Shown here: in pieces, positions 44,903-56,305 of the stretch
How the letters are laid out: the number at the start of each line of letters is the position of its first letter
Numbering within the stretch: position 1 is the first letter of the stretch
NCBI GenBank assembly: GCA_026120185.1
Contig: JANUWF010001272.1
Location: 2,294,001 to 2,358,000, forward strand
Origin: Voacanga thouarsii
Lineage: Eukaryota > Streptophyta > Magnoliopsida > Gentianales > Apocynaceae
Direction of reading: 5' to 3'
Length of the DNA: 64,000 bases
Notes under the pieces: model-generated
What the model was told of the DNA's origin: nothing
Databases searched by the model: none
The model's input: the letters and a program-made list of their open reading frames with translations, nothing else
Program-made: the position numbers and the translations under genes

Positions 44903-47744
44903 CTGATCCCTGTTTGAGCTAATTCAAAGATCTTCCAAAACTGACCTAACCCCGCCTGGGGTAAACACAAGCCATAATTAAACTCAAGCCAGATTTGCTT
45001 CCATAAATAATCCTAGTTCAACTTACTACAATCATGACCCTAATGTCCCAAACATTAAGGCTAGATGATAAAATGGATTTTATAAAATAAATCTAGCTTG
45101 ATAGTAAAATAACTAGGGATTGTGAAATAATTATTAATAAGTTATAGGTTCAAATATAATCTTTGTTATTAATAAATAAACTAAGGTTTATTTGATGAAG
45201 GTCCTAAGTTCTAGATGATATAAAAATAATAAATTATTACTATTCTCTTAATTAATAATTAATAGTTAGAAAATGATTGCTAAATAAAATTAATAATAAG
45301 TAAATTTTAATATATTTTTGATTAAAAGATAATAAATAAATTTTAATAGTGTTTATGAATATATGACTTATAAGATTAACATTTTTCCTATTATGATTAT
45401 TTATATAAAAGGATTTATTTAATATTATTATTGTATATAATATTTATATATTTTATTTTTAATAAAAGATATCATTTATTTGGCTAAAATATCACTATTC
45501 CATTTAACAATCCAATTCCAAAGCTTCCTAGGGTTTTCGAAATTATTGGAAAAAAATATAGTTCTAATTTTTATTAATGTAATAAAATTGGCTAACTTAA
45601 ATAGTTTAGGATCAACAAGGTCATGATCATAATTCTCCCATTGCTAACCATAATCATGAACATAAACTCTAACACCAATCAACAAACCATTCAATTCATG
45701 AATAAAAGCATAGATCCATATCTACCATCACATGATCCAAACTTCATTAAACATAATCATATTCATGGCTTCAACAAGAATACAAGAACATAAAACCCTA
45801 TTCACTAAAGGTTACATAATATATGTCATGCTTAATCACTCATACTAAGTTACGACATGAAGAGCATGCAACAAACCCCAAAACATCATAAAACTTAACC
45901 AAGACAAAACATCCTCATACTTCAATCCCAACTCCATCATATAAACACATACTCAATCTCCAATCATATTCCAACCTTTTCCAACAACATCCAAAAGACA
46001 TGATTTTAGAATTAAGGAGAGGGATAAAGAGACATACTCGATTGATAACTACCTTGATGAAGTCTCACGAAAGTCCACACGCTTGGAAGGCTTGATCCGA
46101 CCAAGAAGGAAGAAGAGAAAATGGCCATGGTTGAAACAACCATTTCGGCCGAGAGAGAGAGAGAGTATTAGTATATTTCAATAAAGATCGAATAAGAAGG
46201 AAGATGAACACAATCATTCATGATTAACTTGAGAGAGTTCTTGAGTCTTCAAGAAAAATTCTAGTTTTTGATCTAAATGTAGAATCTTTTTTTCAGTGTT
46301 TGATGTTATAAATTACATAAATGGATTCTAGAGGGTGAGTAGACATGATCTGGAGTTTTTGGAAGAAATTGGAGGTGTTTAGGGTGGTCTTAGGCTTGGA
46401 GAATGGTGGTGTGTGTTCTTGGTGTTTTTGGAGAAATGGAGAGAAGCTGGACGAAATTGCTGAATGGGTTTGGCCGAATGGCTAGTGAAATTCTTGTGAT
46501 TGAATTTTCAGATTAGGGAGAAGAGGAAAGTTGGTTGTTTGAAATTCAAAAGGAGTAATTTAGGGAGTGAATTAAGGTAGAAAATATGGTAAGAATGGCT
46601 TGGTTGATGGAGGTTCTTGGAGTTGCTATGGTTGACTGGAATTTGCTGAAGTTTTGCTGAGATAAATGAGGTTAAAGGAGCTATAGGGTGGCCAAAATAT
46701 GGAGTGCAATGGTGGAGGAAATTTTTGGTTGGTTGAGGCTTAATCCATGGAAGTTTCATGGAGTAATTTGCTAAATTTTTGAATTCCAATTGAAGGCTTG
46801 CTTATAGTGATTCAAGGAGTAATTTAAGGAGTGGCTATGGTATTCATTTCGTGCAGATCAATGGAGGAGGTGATGAAGTTCAGTTCATGGCTGACTAAGG
46901 TTGGTTTTACAGAAAATTGGAGTGAGTTTCGGACAAGGTTGAAGAGGGAGCAAGGCTGAAATTTCTGGTTGTTCATTCAAGAGGTTTGCTGGAATTTTTG
47001 TACAAATTTTTCTACAATGTTCCTGCCAACTTGTAGAAGGTTTAAAGGGGTATTAGAGGATCCTTTAAGGCTAGTTTCCAGCCTTCTTTATAGATAAAAG
47101 ACAGAGTTAAATTACTAGTTTGAAATGTGGAAGAAACAACTTGGTTTTTGCCCTACAAAGCTGCGAAACTGCCTAGGAATTTTCCAGGTTTGCACAGCTC
47201 TTGTGTAGTCCAATTTTTTTCCAATGATTTCAGTCTTCAAGCTGAAAAAGTTGGCTATTTTTCTAGCAGCATTGAGTGAGGAGAAAAGCTAAAGTTTTCG
47301 AAAGCTGAACTGACCAAGAAGCTGGAAAATTTCCAGATTGCTACATGAAGAAGATGAACACTTATAGAGTGGAGTTTGAAGGTTCAACCATAGAGATTAA
47401 TTCTCTTGGGAACCTTCCTTAACTCCTTCCCCATTTTCAGTCAACATTCTATCCTCAAGGAGACATTTTCAAAATTCCAAGATCAAAGAACCTTGCTGGA
47501 ATTTTCTAGAAATAAAATATGGATTTGGATAATTGAACAAGCTTAATTGATGAATAATTTAAGGTAAGCTAGGGAACAAAAAGGGCATGAATCTCTTAAG
47601 AATTTTTGTAGGGCACAAGAGTAGGATTAAGACATTCCCTTCAAGTCTCCCTTAGGACAACACTCCTACTTCTACACATGGCATGTAAGGGCCGAAAATA
47701 TCCCACCCTATAAAAATAAAATTTAATTATGATAAAACTTAATT

Positions 47745-47802
47745 GGTAGGATTTGAACACAAGACCTTAGAGATTAATTCTAAAGCTCCAACCATTAAAC
47801 CA
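47745..47802 (-). other. tRNA-like A-box/B-box module in S2
   Basis: Minus strand: TGGTTTAATGGTTGGAGC (47802-47785), then GTGTTCAAATCCTACC (47760-47745). The spacing and both boxes resemble a tRNA gene or the head of a tRNA-derived SINE. Same module at 60360-60414 in E7. Confidence 0.5.
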
Positions 47803-48055
47803 CAACAACTCTTGTTCTTATTTCCTCTCCTAAATATTCTTCCTATTTAAACCTTAAGCTATTCCCCTATTTTCTCTTCAAGTAAAATTACCATTTTACC
47901 CTTCCTACTCAATAAGCACAACTATTATTTCTAGACTATAAAGTCATAATTCTAAAGCACATAAAATTATTCAAAAATATATTTATGCAAGCAAGAAAAT
48001 ATGATATGCATCTTGACCCCCTTACTCTTGGGTTAGTTTTAGATGGGGTTTCACA

Positions 48056-48173
48056 GAAAGCGTTGAGGATATTGTTTTGAAATTGATTGAGTGGTTTGAT
48101 TAAACCTTGCGTTTTCCTACTTGTCATTGATACTTTGCTTGAGGACAAACAAAGAGCTAAGTGTGGGGGAATA
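48056..48173 (+). promoter_or_regulatory. End of E4 3' region with polypurine tract
   Basis: Resumes E4 after S2 and ends in GTGTGGGGGAATA (48161-48173) right before the 3' LTR. It is preceded by GAGGACAAAC, as is usual in Athila-like elements. Confidence 0.8.
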
Positions 48174-48459
48174 TGATAGGGGCTAAATTAGTCAAATTTT
48201 TTCTAGTTATTTGAGGTTCTTTTGTGATACATTTTGTTCAATAACTAGTCATATTCCTTCATATTTGAGATTTTATCCTTGGAAATGTATTTTGTTCATT
48301 ATTACAGGTTTTCAGGGTAAAACGTCGCAAAACAGAGGAGAGGCAGCGGCTAGGGCACTGGAACTGATGCCGGGCATGCACTGATGACAAGAACTTCGAG
48401 GCAACGAAAAATTATCAAAACAGAGTGGAACTGGCGCCGGCTACATGCTGGACTACTGA
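48174..48459 (+). mobile_element. E4 3' LTR fragment
   Basis: TGATAGGGGCTAAATTAG onward, matching the first 290 bases of the 5' LTR, then broken at 48460 by the inverted E5 LTR. The remainder should lie beyond the window. Confidence 0.85.
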
Positions 48460-49966
48460 TGTGTCCGGACTTTGGTATAAAAATCATACAAAAACTAAGT
48501 ACATTCCCAATTAAGTTTAAATTGAAACGTTCAACCCAAATCACACATATGAGCAAGCGTACACATTATTAACGGAGCATAAGGTTCAAATGGGTGTCGA
48601 TCCTCCAGGAACAAGTAGACATTAATCACATTTCTTTCATTGTTTAATCGACTCGATAAAAAGAAAAATAAATAAAAATAAAAATAAAATAAAATAAAAA
48701 TAAAAGTATATACATGTCAATGATGGAGAAGTATGTAACTCAAACCATTGTGTAGACAAACATGATCCTCAAGAACTTAACCATTATCATAACTAACTAT
48801 TCCCTTGGCATCATGAAGGATTAAGATAGACTCACTTCTTTTTCAATCCATGAATCCCTATCTACTAGGTAACTTAGTATCACATATTCTGTCTCAACCA
48901 GTCTTACCCAAAAGATGCATTAAACACAATCCTTGATAAATTTCCATATTCTGGCAAACTTAAAACATGAAACTAACCAATGAATTCATATTCTGGCAGA
49001 CATCAATTAACCTTTAATTACCAGTTCTTAGCAATTAACCTATTTTTCAAGCAAGTTAAAAGACAACAAATATGAAACTAGTGAATTAAAACCACCATCA
49101 ACCCCTTTTTTAAGCAAGTCAATAGAAAGTAACAATCAACCAATCTCGCAATAAGCACAAGTAATTAAATACGAAAGATAACAATCAATTAATCAAAAGA
49201 TCAAATAATTTTAAATATCATGAATATCTAAAATAATGTCAAATTACAATAAAACAATTAAAACATCATTATTCAAGAAAAAGAAAACGAAGTAAAAGAA
49301 AGCAACAAGCCTCCTTCTTCTTCCTTTGAAGACTTTCTTGTATAACCCTCCTTAAATTGAAGAATTCCTTTTTTGATTGAGTAATTTTCTATGATGATTA
49401 ATGAATTTCCCTATTTTCCCTTGTGTTTTTCATCTATTTATAGGCTTAGGAAGTGCCTAAACTCGTAGGTATAGAGTTCTTGGCTGAGTTGAAGTTAGAA
49501 GATACTAAAACTCCACAGATTACCAAAAACCGCGTAGAAAAAATCAAGCACCGTCTTATCTTCAGGGCACAGCCGGCGCTGCCTTAGCTCTCAGAGCTGG
49601 TGCCAGTTATGTTCTGCTTCTCTACTCATTCACTAATTTTCTCCAAATTTTACACAATGAAGCCCAGAATGCAGCCAGCGCCAGTTCCCCTCTGTTCCAC
49701 TCTGTTTTGACAATTCCTCATCGCTTTGAAGTTCGTGCAATCCAGTGTATGGCCAGCGCCAGTTCTAGAGCCCTAGCCGACGCCGCCTCTCTTCTATTCT
49801 ACGATGTTTTTGTTTCGTTTTACTCTAAAAATCTGAAATAATGAACAAAACACCTTCCCTAGGGTAAAATCTCAAATATGAAAGAATATGACTAGTTATT
49901 GAACAAAATATATCACAAAAGAACCTCAAATAACTAGGAAAAACATGACTAAGTTAGCCCCTATCG
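48460..49966 (-). mobile_element. E5 3' LTR (minus strand)
   Basis: On the minus strand it starts CGATAGGGGC (49966; the usual TG has become CG) and ends GTCCGGACACA (48460). Same family as the E4 LTR, tail-to-tail with it. TATA box on the minus strand at 49442-49435; GGCGCC-like motifs at 49570-49770. Confidence 0.85.
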
Positions 49967-51627
49967 TATTCCCCCACACATAGCTCTTTGCTTGTCCTCA
50001 AGCAAAGTATCAAGAACAAGTAGGAAAACACAAGGTTAAATCAATCACTTAATCAATTTCAAAACCATATCTTCAATGCTTTCTTTATTCAAGAACATAA
50101 AACACATGATACTATATCTTTCACAACCAATGCAAGACCTGTGTAAGGGATAAATGACTTAGTAGAACCATCTCAATACTTCATAATATTCTCAAACCAT
50201 TGGAAAGAATTTAGTTCATAAAGAATATGCATTCCATAGGCTTATTTTTCATACACTCTCTCCACTAATCCGAGACACATCATGATTCTACTTAGATCAA
50301 GTAGGACTTTTAAGCTTGTAATATAAGGCTAAAGGCTTGTAATGTAGCTTATCAAATGAAGGATATAGGAGAATCAAAAATCAAAGAAGTTGAGAGTTCA
50401 CAAGAAAAGGACAAATAAAATGAATCAATAATTTCCAACTCTTATTGCTCTCCTATTCCAAGAATCAATCAAACCATAACCTTGTTTAGCAATTACAACT
50501 CCACTCAAGCAAATCCTGCATTTCTCTTTCTTTTTCTTTCTCAAATCTTCTTTATTCCTTCCACAAGATCACTCAAATTTCCAGCAATGGTGTCAAAGAT
50601 TTAATATGAACTTAACTTTTTACAGCTCAATTACCATCCCTTTTGTGATCTTTATTTTCTTCTTTTCTTTTCAATTGTCTTTTCTTTCACTGCTGCTGCT
50701 TTTATTTTTTTCTCACTTGTTTTCAATTTCTCTTTTCTTTTTCTTCTCTTTCTTCCTTCCCTTTCCTCTTTCTAGCTCAACTCATTATTGATCCATGACT
50801 AAAAGTAACAAGTCATGATCTTTATCCCAACATTCTTCCTCAACATTTTCTTACATATACTTTCATCCATCAAGAGCATAAAGATTTGGAAAATCATTCA
50901 ACACTCTCATAAACAAGCAATGGACACAAAATATTATGATGGGTTTTAATGAAAGAAATCAACCATTTAGGCTCAAAATAGACACTAGGGATAATATGAC
51001 AATAGGTAGGCTTGAAAAGCTCAAACTATAAAAAAAAAGGTCTATTAGCGTCATCCCGAAGTTAAATCATGATTGTCTTTCTTATTTCGCCTCGAGAGAT
51101 ATTTAAGTAAGTTCTAGAATGCTCCATGAAGTTTAATAGAAACACTGGTTTAAGAACAATGTAAAGCATTTGATCAAGAACTACTTCGTCCAAGTGCATG
51201 CAAAAAGTTATGCATAAGCTATAAATGATCTAGAACATATGCTCTATAATCCATCATAAAGACATGCACTAAAAATATAGCTCGAAATCTCAAAGAAAAT
51301 CATAAGAATTTTTGAAAATTTGCTCCCAACTAAGAAGGCTAAAGAATATGTATAGAAGACTTGTCAATTAAATTACTCCCCCACACTTAAACTGGACATT
51401 GTCCTCAATGGCCAAATGAAGATAACAAGGGACCAAAAAAATATAAAGGAGAAGAGATAAGAAAAACAAACGTCCATTCGTTTGGCAATGTGTCGTACAA
51501 GATTTGAATGCTTGAAGAATGAGGCATTGACAAAGTACCTAAAAAGAAAAATACAAAAGAGCACACCAAAGCATAAAAACAAGAAAAGAAAATAAAGCAA
51601 AAACAAAAGAAAAATAACCCAAGAATT
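49967..51627 (-). other. E5 polypurine tract and 3' noncoding region
   Basis: Directly upstream (minus strand) of the LTR lies the complement of TATTCCCCCACACAT, the polypurine tract. A second tract-like copy stands at about 51375-51410. The region mirrors E4 42200-43852 plus 48056-48173, including its GA-rich part (about 50520-50770). It joins pol directly: the E4-type extra ORF is missing here. Confidence 0.75.
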
Positions 51628-52160
51628 TTATGGGTTAGCTTCTAAGAGCATGTCTACTTGATCTGCGGTTGGAATAACGTTACCAACATAGCGTTTCACC
51701 CGATGGTGATTGACTTTGAAAGTTCCCCGAGTAGGGTGAGTAATTTCCAGGGTGCCAAAGGGTAGTAGCTTACATATCATGTATGGTCCTAACCACCATG
51801 ATTTTAATTTTCCTGAAAAAATTCGTAGGCGAGAATTGAATAACAATACCTGATCACCTATCTCAAAGTCATGTTGTCGAGTAATATGCTTGTCGTGCCA
51901 CGTTTTAACTTTCTCTTTATACCGTAGTGACGTATCATAGGCATCCTTGCGCAATTCCTCTAAGGCTGTGAGTTGAAGCAATTTGGACTTTTCAGCTGAC
52001 TCAAGATCAAGGTTCACAAGTTTTATAGCCCAATAAGCTTTATGCTCAATCTCAACGGGTAAATGACATGCTTTTCCATAAATTAACCGAAAAGGGGTAG
52101 TGCCTATTAGGGTTTTAAAAGCTGTCTGATATGCCTAAAAAGTGTCATCCAGTTTGAGAC
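51628..52160 (-). pseudogene. E5 integrase C-terminal part
   Basis: Minus-strand frame 52017-51628, preceded by [20 protein letters not shown] and [17 protein letters not shown], the usual end of the Athila integrase core. Then come [36 protein letters not shown] and WWLGPYMI, the integrase C-terminal domain. A stop separates it from the core. Open for 129 codons, so decay is moderate. Confidence 0.85.
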
Positions 52161-52161
52161 T

Positions 52162-52790
52162 CTAATCCTTTCTAGTATGGTTAACAGTTTTTTCCAAAAT
52201 TCGTTTGAGTTCCCTAGTAACCACTTCAACCTGGCCACTTGTTTGGGGATGATAAGGGGTAGCAAGTCTATAGTTCACACCTAAATGGTTGAGAAATTTT
52301 TTTATTTGTGCATTGCAAAAATGAGTCCCTCTATCACTAATGAGCACCTTAGGCACACCAAAATGGGTGAAAAGTTTATTCAAAAATTTGACCACCACCT
52401 TTGCATATTTAGTGGGTAATGCTTGGGCTTCTACCCATTTAGAAACTTAATCCACGGCCACTAAAATATATTTATTCCCCAAAGAACTAGGAAAAGGTCA
52501 CATGAAGTCTATGCCTCAATAGTCAAATACTTCACAAGCTTGAAAAATTTGTAATGGCATCTCATTAGATTTCGAAAGGTTACCTGTACGTTGACACATA
52601 TCACAACTTTGGACTAACTTGTGGGCATCTGTAAACAATATGGGCCAATAGAATTCGGCGTCGAGCACCTTTCTTGTAGTGTTGTTGGCTTGATAGTAGC
52701 CTCCCGCAAGTCCTTCATGACAATGTCTCAAAATATCCTCTCCTTCACTGAAATCCACACATCTCCAAATGGTCTGGTCCACACAACACT
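52162..52790 (-). pseudogene. E5 integrase zinc domain and catalytic core
   Basis: Minus strand. At 52782-52516 the HHCC region: CHEGLAGGYYQANN, then FYWPILFTDAHKLV and CDMCQRTG; the second zinc histidine appears replaced by tyrosine. At 52398-52162 the core with ISDRGTHFCN and YHPQTSGQVEVVTREL, supplying one catalytic aspartate and the glutamate; stops between the two segments (about 52440-52500) interrupt the frame. Wording is Athila-like. Confidence 0.85.
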
Positions 52791-53355
52791 TAAATAAATA
52801 TGGATCTTCCCAAAAGTAATGCCGTACTTCGGAGAGGAATTTCTTCTTTTGTTACATTGTGAGATCTTTTGGAGTAATTCCTACAACCAAGTAATTAGCA
52901 AAGTCAGCGAACCAAGGAGTGTTTGGAATCTCACCTTCTATGAGCAAGAGTTGCTCATCCGGAAAAGCGTCATCAATGTCTTCTTCTATCAAGGATTTCA
53001 AATTTGGATTATCCAATCTTAATAAATGATTCGCAGCCACGTTTTCTGCACCCTTTTTGTCCCTAATTTCCAAATTAAATTCCTGCAATAATAGAACCCA
53101 TCTTATCTACCATGGATTGGAATCATGTTTGGTTAGTAGATACTTCAGGGCTGAATGGTCTGCATAAACAATAACTTTGAACAGAATAAGATAAGAACAG
53201 AATTTATCAAAGGCAAATACTATGGCAAGCAGTTCTTTCTCTGTTGTTGTGTAGTTTTCCTATGCATCCGTCAAAGTCTTGCTCGCATAGTATATAGGTT
53301 GGAAGTGCTTATTCCGCCTTTGTCCCAATACTGCACCAACTGCAAAATCACTTGT
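52791..53355 (-). pseudogene. E5 RNase H pseudogene
   Basis: Minus strand. Starts at the S3 junction with AVGAVLGQRRNKHFQPIYYA (about 53345-53285), continues KELLAIVFAFDKF and DHSALKYLLTKHDSNPW, a stop, then QEFNLEIRDKKGAENVAAN (about 53085-53030). It is the RNase H and connection to integrase of an Athila-like pol. The first part of the domain lies beyond S3. Confidence 0.8.
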
Positions 53356-55086
53356 TGTGGGTATCTCAGGCTCATATCATATACGGCGCAACGGAAAATA
53401 AAATGAGATACCCTCCCAGGACCCGTCTACGAGTGGAAAACAAGACATAAAGTGAGTAAAGGTAACAACTTTTACCTTTGAGTGATCGTCTGAAGAACAA
53501 AAATTTTCTTCTTCAAGTCGAGGCGCGATCCAGCAATCCTCGTGATCAACCTCCACGTGAGTTGAACGTCTAACCACTGTAATCACAGTGTGTGATTATC
53601 TCTAATAGTAATCTACATAGAAGATACACTCAAGCACCAAAATTTCTTGTGCGAGCAGAAACAATAATGGCGGCTAGGGTTCTCTTGTTTTCAGCAAAAT
53701 GAGAGGGAGAGAGAAGAAGGGAAAAACGTGTGACTTAGCTGGGGATTTCGTGTATCTCATCAGCTAGGGTTTTCGAGCTTTATATCTACTATATATCACA
53801 CGAAATTTCATTCCCAAAACTGAAAATTCTAATCCTATCAGAATTCTCTAATTGTAATTGGAAACATCAAGTTCTCTCAATTACAACTTGGGCCACAAAT
53901 TATAATTAATTATAATTTGTCCACAACAACTTCTCTTTCTCTCAATTAACCCCACTATATTATCAAATAACATCTTAAGCATATAATCCTCCATTGTGTG
54001 TGACCTATTAGGTTTCCCAGTCAATTGATAGAGGACATAAATTAATCCAAATGTCGTTTAGATTAATAATCCATAATTAAATAGAATTAATCCTATTAAT
54101 TCTAATCAGGATTGGTTTATTAATTCATCAATTAATAAATTCATATTCCCAGATCATGAGCGGTATCTAGCAACACATCATGACCACTCAAGAATCCAGG
54201 AAGTCAAGTGGCTTGACATGAACCCTTCAATAACAAACTTCAATGCAATTAACTCCTTTCACCATATAATATCTAATTCGGTTTGGAGTACGAAATTTGT
54301 GCCAACCCCCTCCAGAAATAATTCTGGCCCGAATACAATAGTACTTGTACCAGGAACCCACTACTCTAGATGTGTATCAATTGGAACTATTTTTCAATAC
54401 ACAATTACCTTGGCCAATGACTTTTTGAGTAGTAATTCCTACAAGTGGCCGTGAGATATTCGCCCCTACTATTAGGAGTTGTGAATCCTTTATTGATCAT
54501 CTCAACTACTTTTGTTTATCTCACAATGTATCCAATATCCATCCCATAGGCGGCCCTCGATCGAGCTCCGGAGATTGGAATCAAAGTACAAGGCTCAGCA
54601 AACAAAGTACCTTGGAGATCTCAAATCTAAGGATACTTACACGTTTGCTATATTTAGATTATATCATTGGCACTAAATAGTTATCTATATAATTATCTCA
54701 AAGTTAGATCATCCAATGAACTTGTTCCATTAACGAGCATCCATATGTTAACTTTGAGTATCTCAATACTCACGGTTATGAGAACCACTACCTGATTAAA
54801 TAAGAAAGTCTAACACATGCTAGTCTTGACACATTAATGATGTCCTGTCTCATTTATACTTTGACTAGGGACTATTTAAGAACTAACACCATCCAGTGTA
54901 GTAGGAATCTTATATCATGATCTCTATCATGATTTCCTTAACACAGTGTTATACTAGGGACTTTATCGAACAGTTATATTACTTAAAGTAAACAAAAGAA
55001 ACTGTAAGATAAATAATGTCTTTTATTAAAAGAAAATGTGTCATATACAATGTACAAGTGATTGCCTATAGGGCACAACACTAACA
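53356..55086 (-). mobile_element. Solo LTR S3 (1.7 kb, unclassified)
   Basis: Minus strand: starts TGTTAGTGTTGTGCCC (55086) and ends GATACCCACA (53356). Flanks CTTGT (53351-53355) and CTTGC (55087-55091) form a 5-bp target duplication with one change. Removing it rejoins the E5 RNase H reading (CDAS at the break). TATA-like TATATAGTAG on the minus strand near 53795. No primer site or coding part, so the superfamily cannot be told; a small ORF at 54218-54454 has no resemblance to known proteins. Confidence 0.75.
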
Positions 55087-55091
55087 CTTGC

Positions 55092-55273
55092 ATCACATAT
55101 TAGTTTAAAGGGAAGAGACCAATCAGGTACGATTAGAATGGGTGAATTAATCAACTTCTCTTTGAGTATGGTAAAAGCGTTGAGACATTTTTCATCAAAA
55201 TTGAACACAACATCCTATTCAAGTAAAGAGGTAAGAGGTTTTCAAATTTTTGAGGAGTCTAAGATAAACCTCC
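55092..55273 (-). pseudogene. E5 RT-RNase H junction fragment
   Basis: Minus strand: RFILDSSKI, KPLTSLLE, VFNFDEKCLNAFTILKEKL, then PDWSLPFKLICDAS. This is the end of RT running into RNase H. It is cut at 55273 by the E6 LTR; the rest of RT and gag of E5 are not in the window. Confidence 0.8.
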
Positions 55274-56287
55274 TGTAGAAATGATGAGACTCCATTTCAT
55301 CATGGAGGACATGGACCAATGACAAGAGCTAGATCCAAGAAGTTTCAAGATGATTTTCAATTGGTCATCTAACCATGCTTGAGGATGAAAGAGGATTGGA
55401 AGGTTGAGGAAGCTAGCCAAGAGTTCGTGTTGATGACCATCCATGAAGGACCCCAATAAGAACTCAAACCGGTGGCAAAAGGGGACGAAACTTGACCTAG
55501 GGAGGCTTCCCAGAGGACAGTCAGCGCCATCTCCATGCAGCCAAACTGGCACCATCTCCATTCTGTCCAACCATACCTCAAGCACAACATGAACCAATCT
55601 AAAGAGAGAACCAAACTAGCGCCGGCTGTGATGTCCAAACTGGCGCCGGCTTCCCCCTGGGCGACAGCCGTCGACTGTTCCGTGTTTTAATATTTTTTTC
55701 TGATTTTCTTCACTTTTAATTACTTGTAAAGACTTATTATGATCCAAAACTGTAATTAAACCTCAGGGATTACTTAGCTAGGGTTAGGGTAGTATAAATA
55801 GTACCTTTAGTGATTTGAAAACATAATACACTTCACTTGAATTCAAAATTTGAGACGAGAATCTTGAGAGGTCCTAGCATCCTTGTTCATCTAGTTCAAG
55901 ACCAAGCTAAAGGGTTAGTCCTCCTTTTGTAAGAGTCTATAAATCTTTTGGATAATCCAATGTTGTTTCTTTGAATGGGTCTTAGTTACTTTTTCTTCTA
56001 AGATTTGTTTGAAATCCAATATTTAGGTGCCTATTTTCTCTATTTTATTTGTTCTTGTTTGCTTTTGTTGCTTCAAGGATATTATGGTGAGATTAGAGTA
56101 GAATTTTCTACTCATCTTGAGGGTCTTTGAGGCTTTGTTCTTCAAGGGTTTAAAGGAGTGTAGGTAGTGATTTTGTTTTCTCCCTTTTTGTCACAAGAAT
56201 CTCTGTTTTAGTCCCATTGTTTGAGTTGAATACATTCCCAACTAAAATAACCACAACACCAAGAAAAGTCACACAAGATTCGTATCA
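55274..56287 (+). mobile_element. E6 5' LTR, carrying a pol C-terminal coding remnant
   Basis: Starts TGTAGAAATGATGAGACTCC exactly where the E5 RT stops and ends at about CGTATCA before a tRNA-Met primer site. Near 55308-55345 it encodes GPMTRARSKKFQDD, a motif typical of the C-terminal end of some Ty3/gypsy polyproteins. This implies that the pol frame ran into the 3' LTR, as known for CRM elements. GGCGCC motifs at 55610-55645; TATA box TATAAATA at 55793-55800. The minus-strand ORFs of 89-112 codons here are shadows. Confidence 0.7.
55793..55800 (+). promoter_or_regulatory. TATA box in E6 LTR
   Basis: TATAAATA in AGTATAAATAGTACC, about 490 bases before the LTR end. Confidence 0.6.
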
Positions 56288-56294
56288 AAGAATT

Positions 56295-56305
56295 TGGTAT
56301 CAGAG
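56295..56305 (+). promoter_or_regulatory. Primer binding site of E6 (tRNA-Met)
   Basis: TGGTATCAGAG, a few bases after the LTR. Confidence 0.8.

Larger units (their letters stand above)
43853..48055 (-). mobile_element. Solo LTR S2 (4.2 kb, minus strand)
   Basis: On the minus strand it starts TGTGAAACCCC (48055) and ends GGGTATTACA (43853). The 5-bp duplication GAAAG flanks it (43848-43852, 48056-48060). The inverted E5 copy at about 50071-50090 gives the empty site. It is the same family as E7 (60105 onward) and shares the GAGTACTC block, tRNA-like module, intron-like unit and terminal hairpin with the E2 family, so it is Tekay-like. No interior remains. Confidence 0.9.
36718..48459 (+). 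mobile_element. E4: Athila-like element without pol
   Basis: 5' LTR 36718-38170, primer site, gag, a plant-transposon-protein ORF, a long 3' noncoding part, polypurine tract and a 3' LTR cut at 48460. Protease, RT, RNase H and integrase are absent: gag ends at 39821 and only about 1.1 kb of noncoding sequence separates it from the next ORF. Solo LTR S2 (43853-48055) is nested in its 3' part. With no pol it would depend on a partner. Confidence 0.8.

Noticed and set aside
55259..55638. Overlapping minus-strand ORFs of 89 and 112 codons
   Set aside because: They are shadows of a plus-strand pol C-terminal remnant and the E6 LTR, and have no family resemblance.
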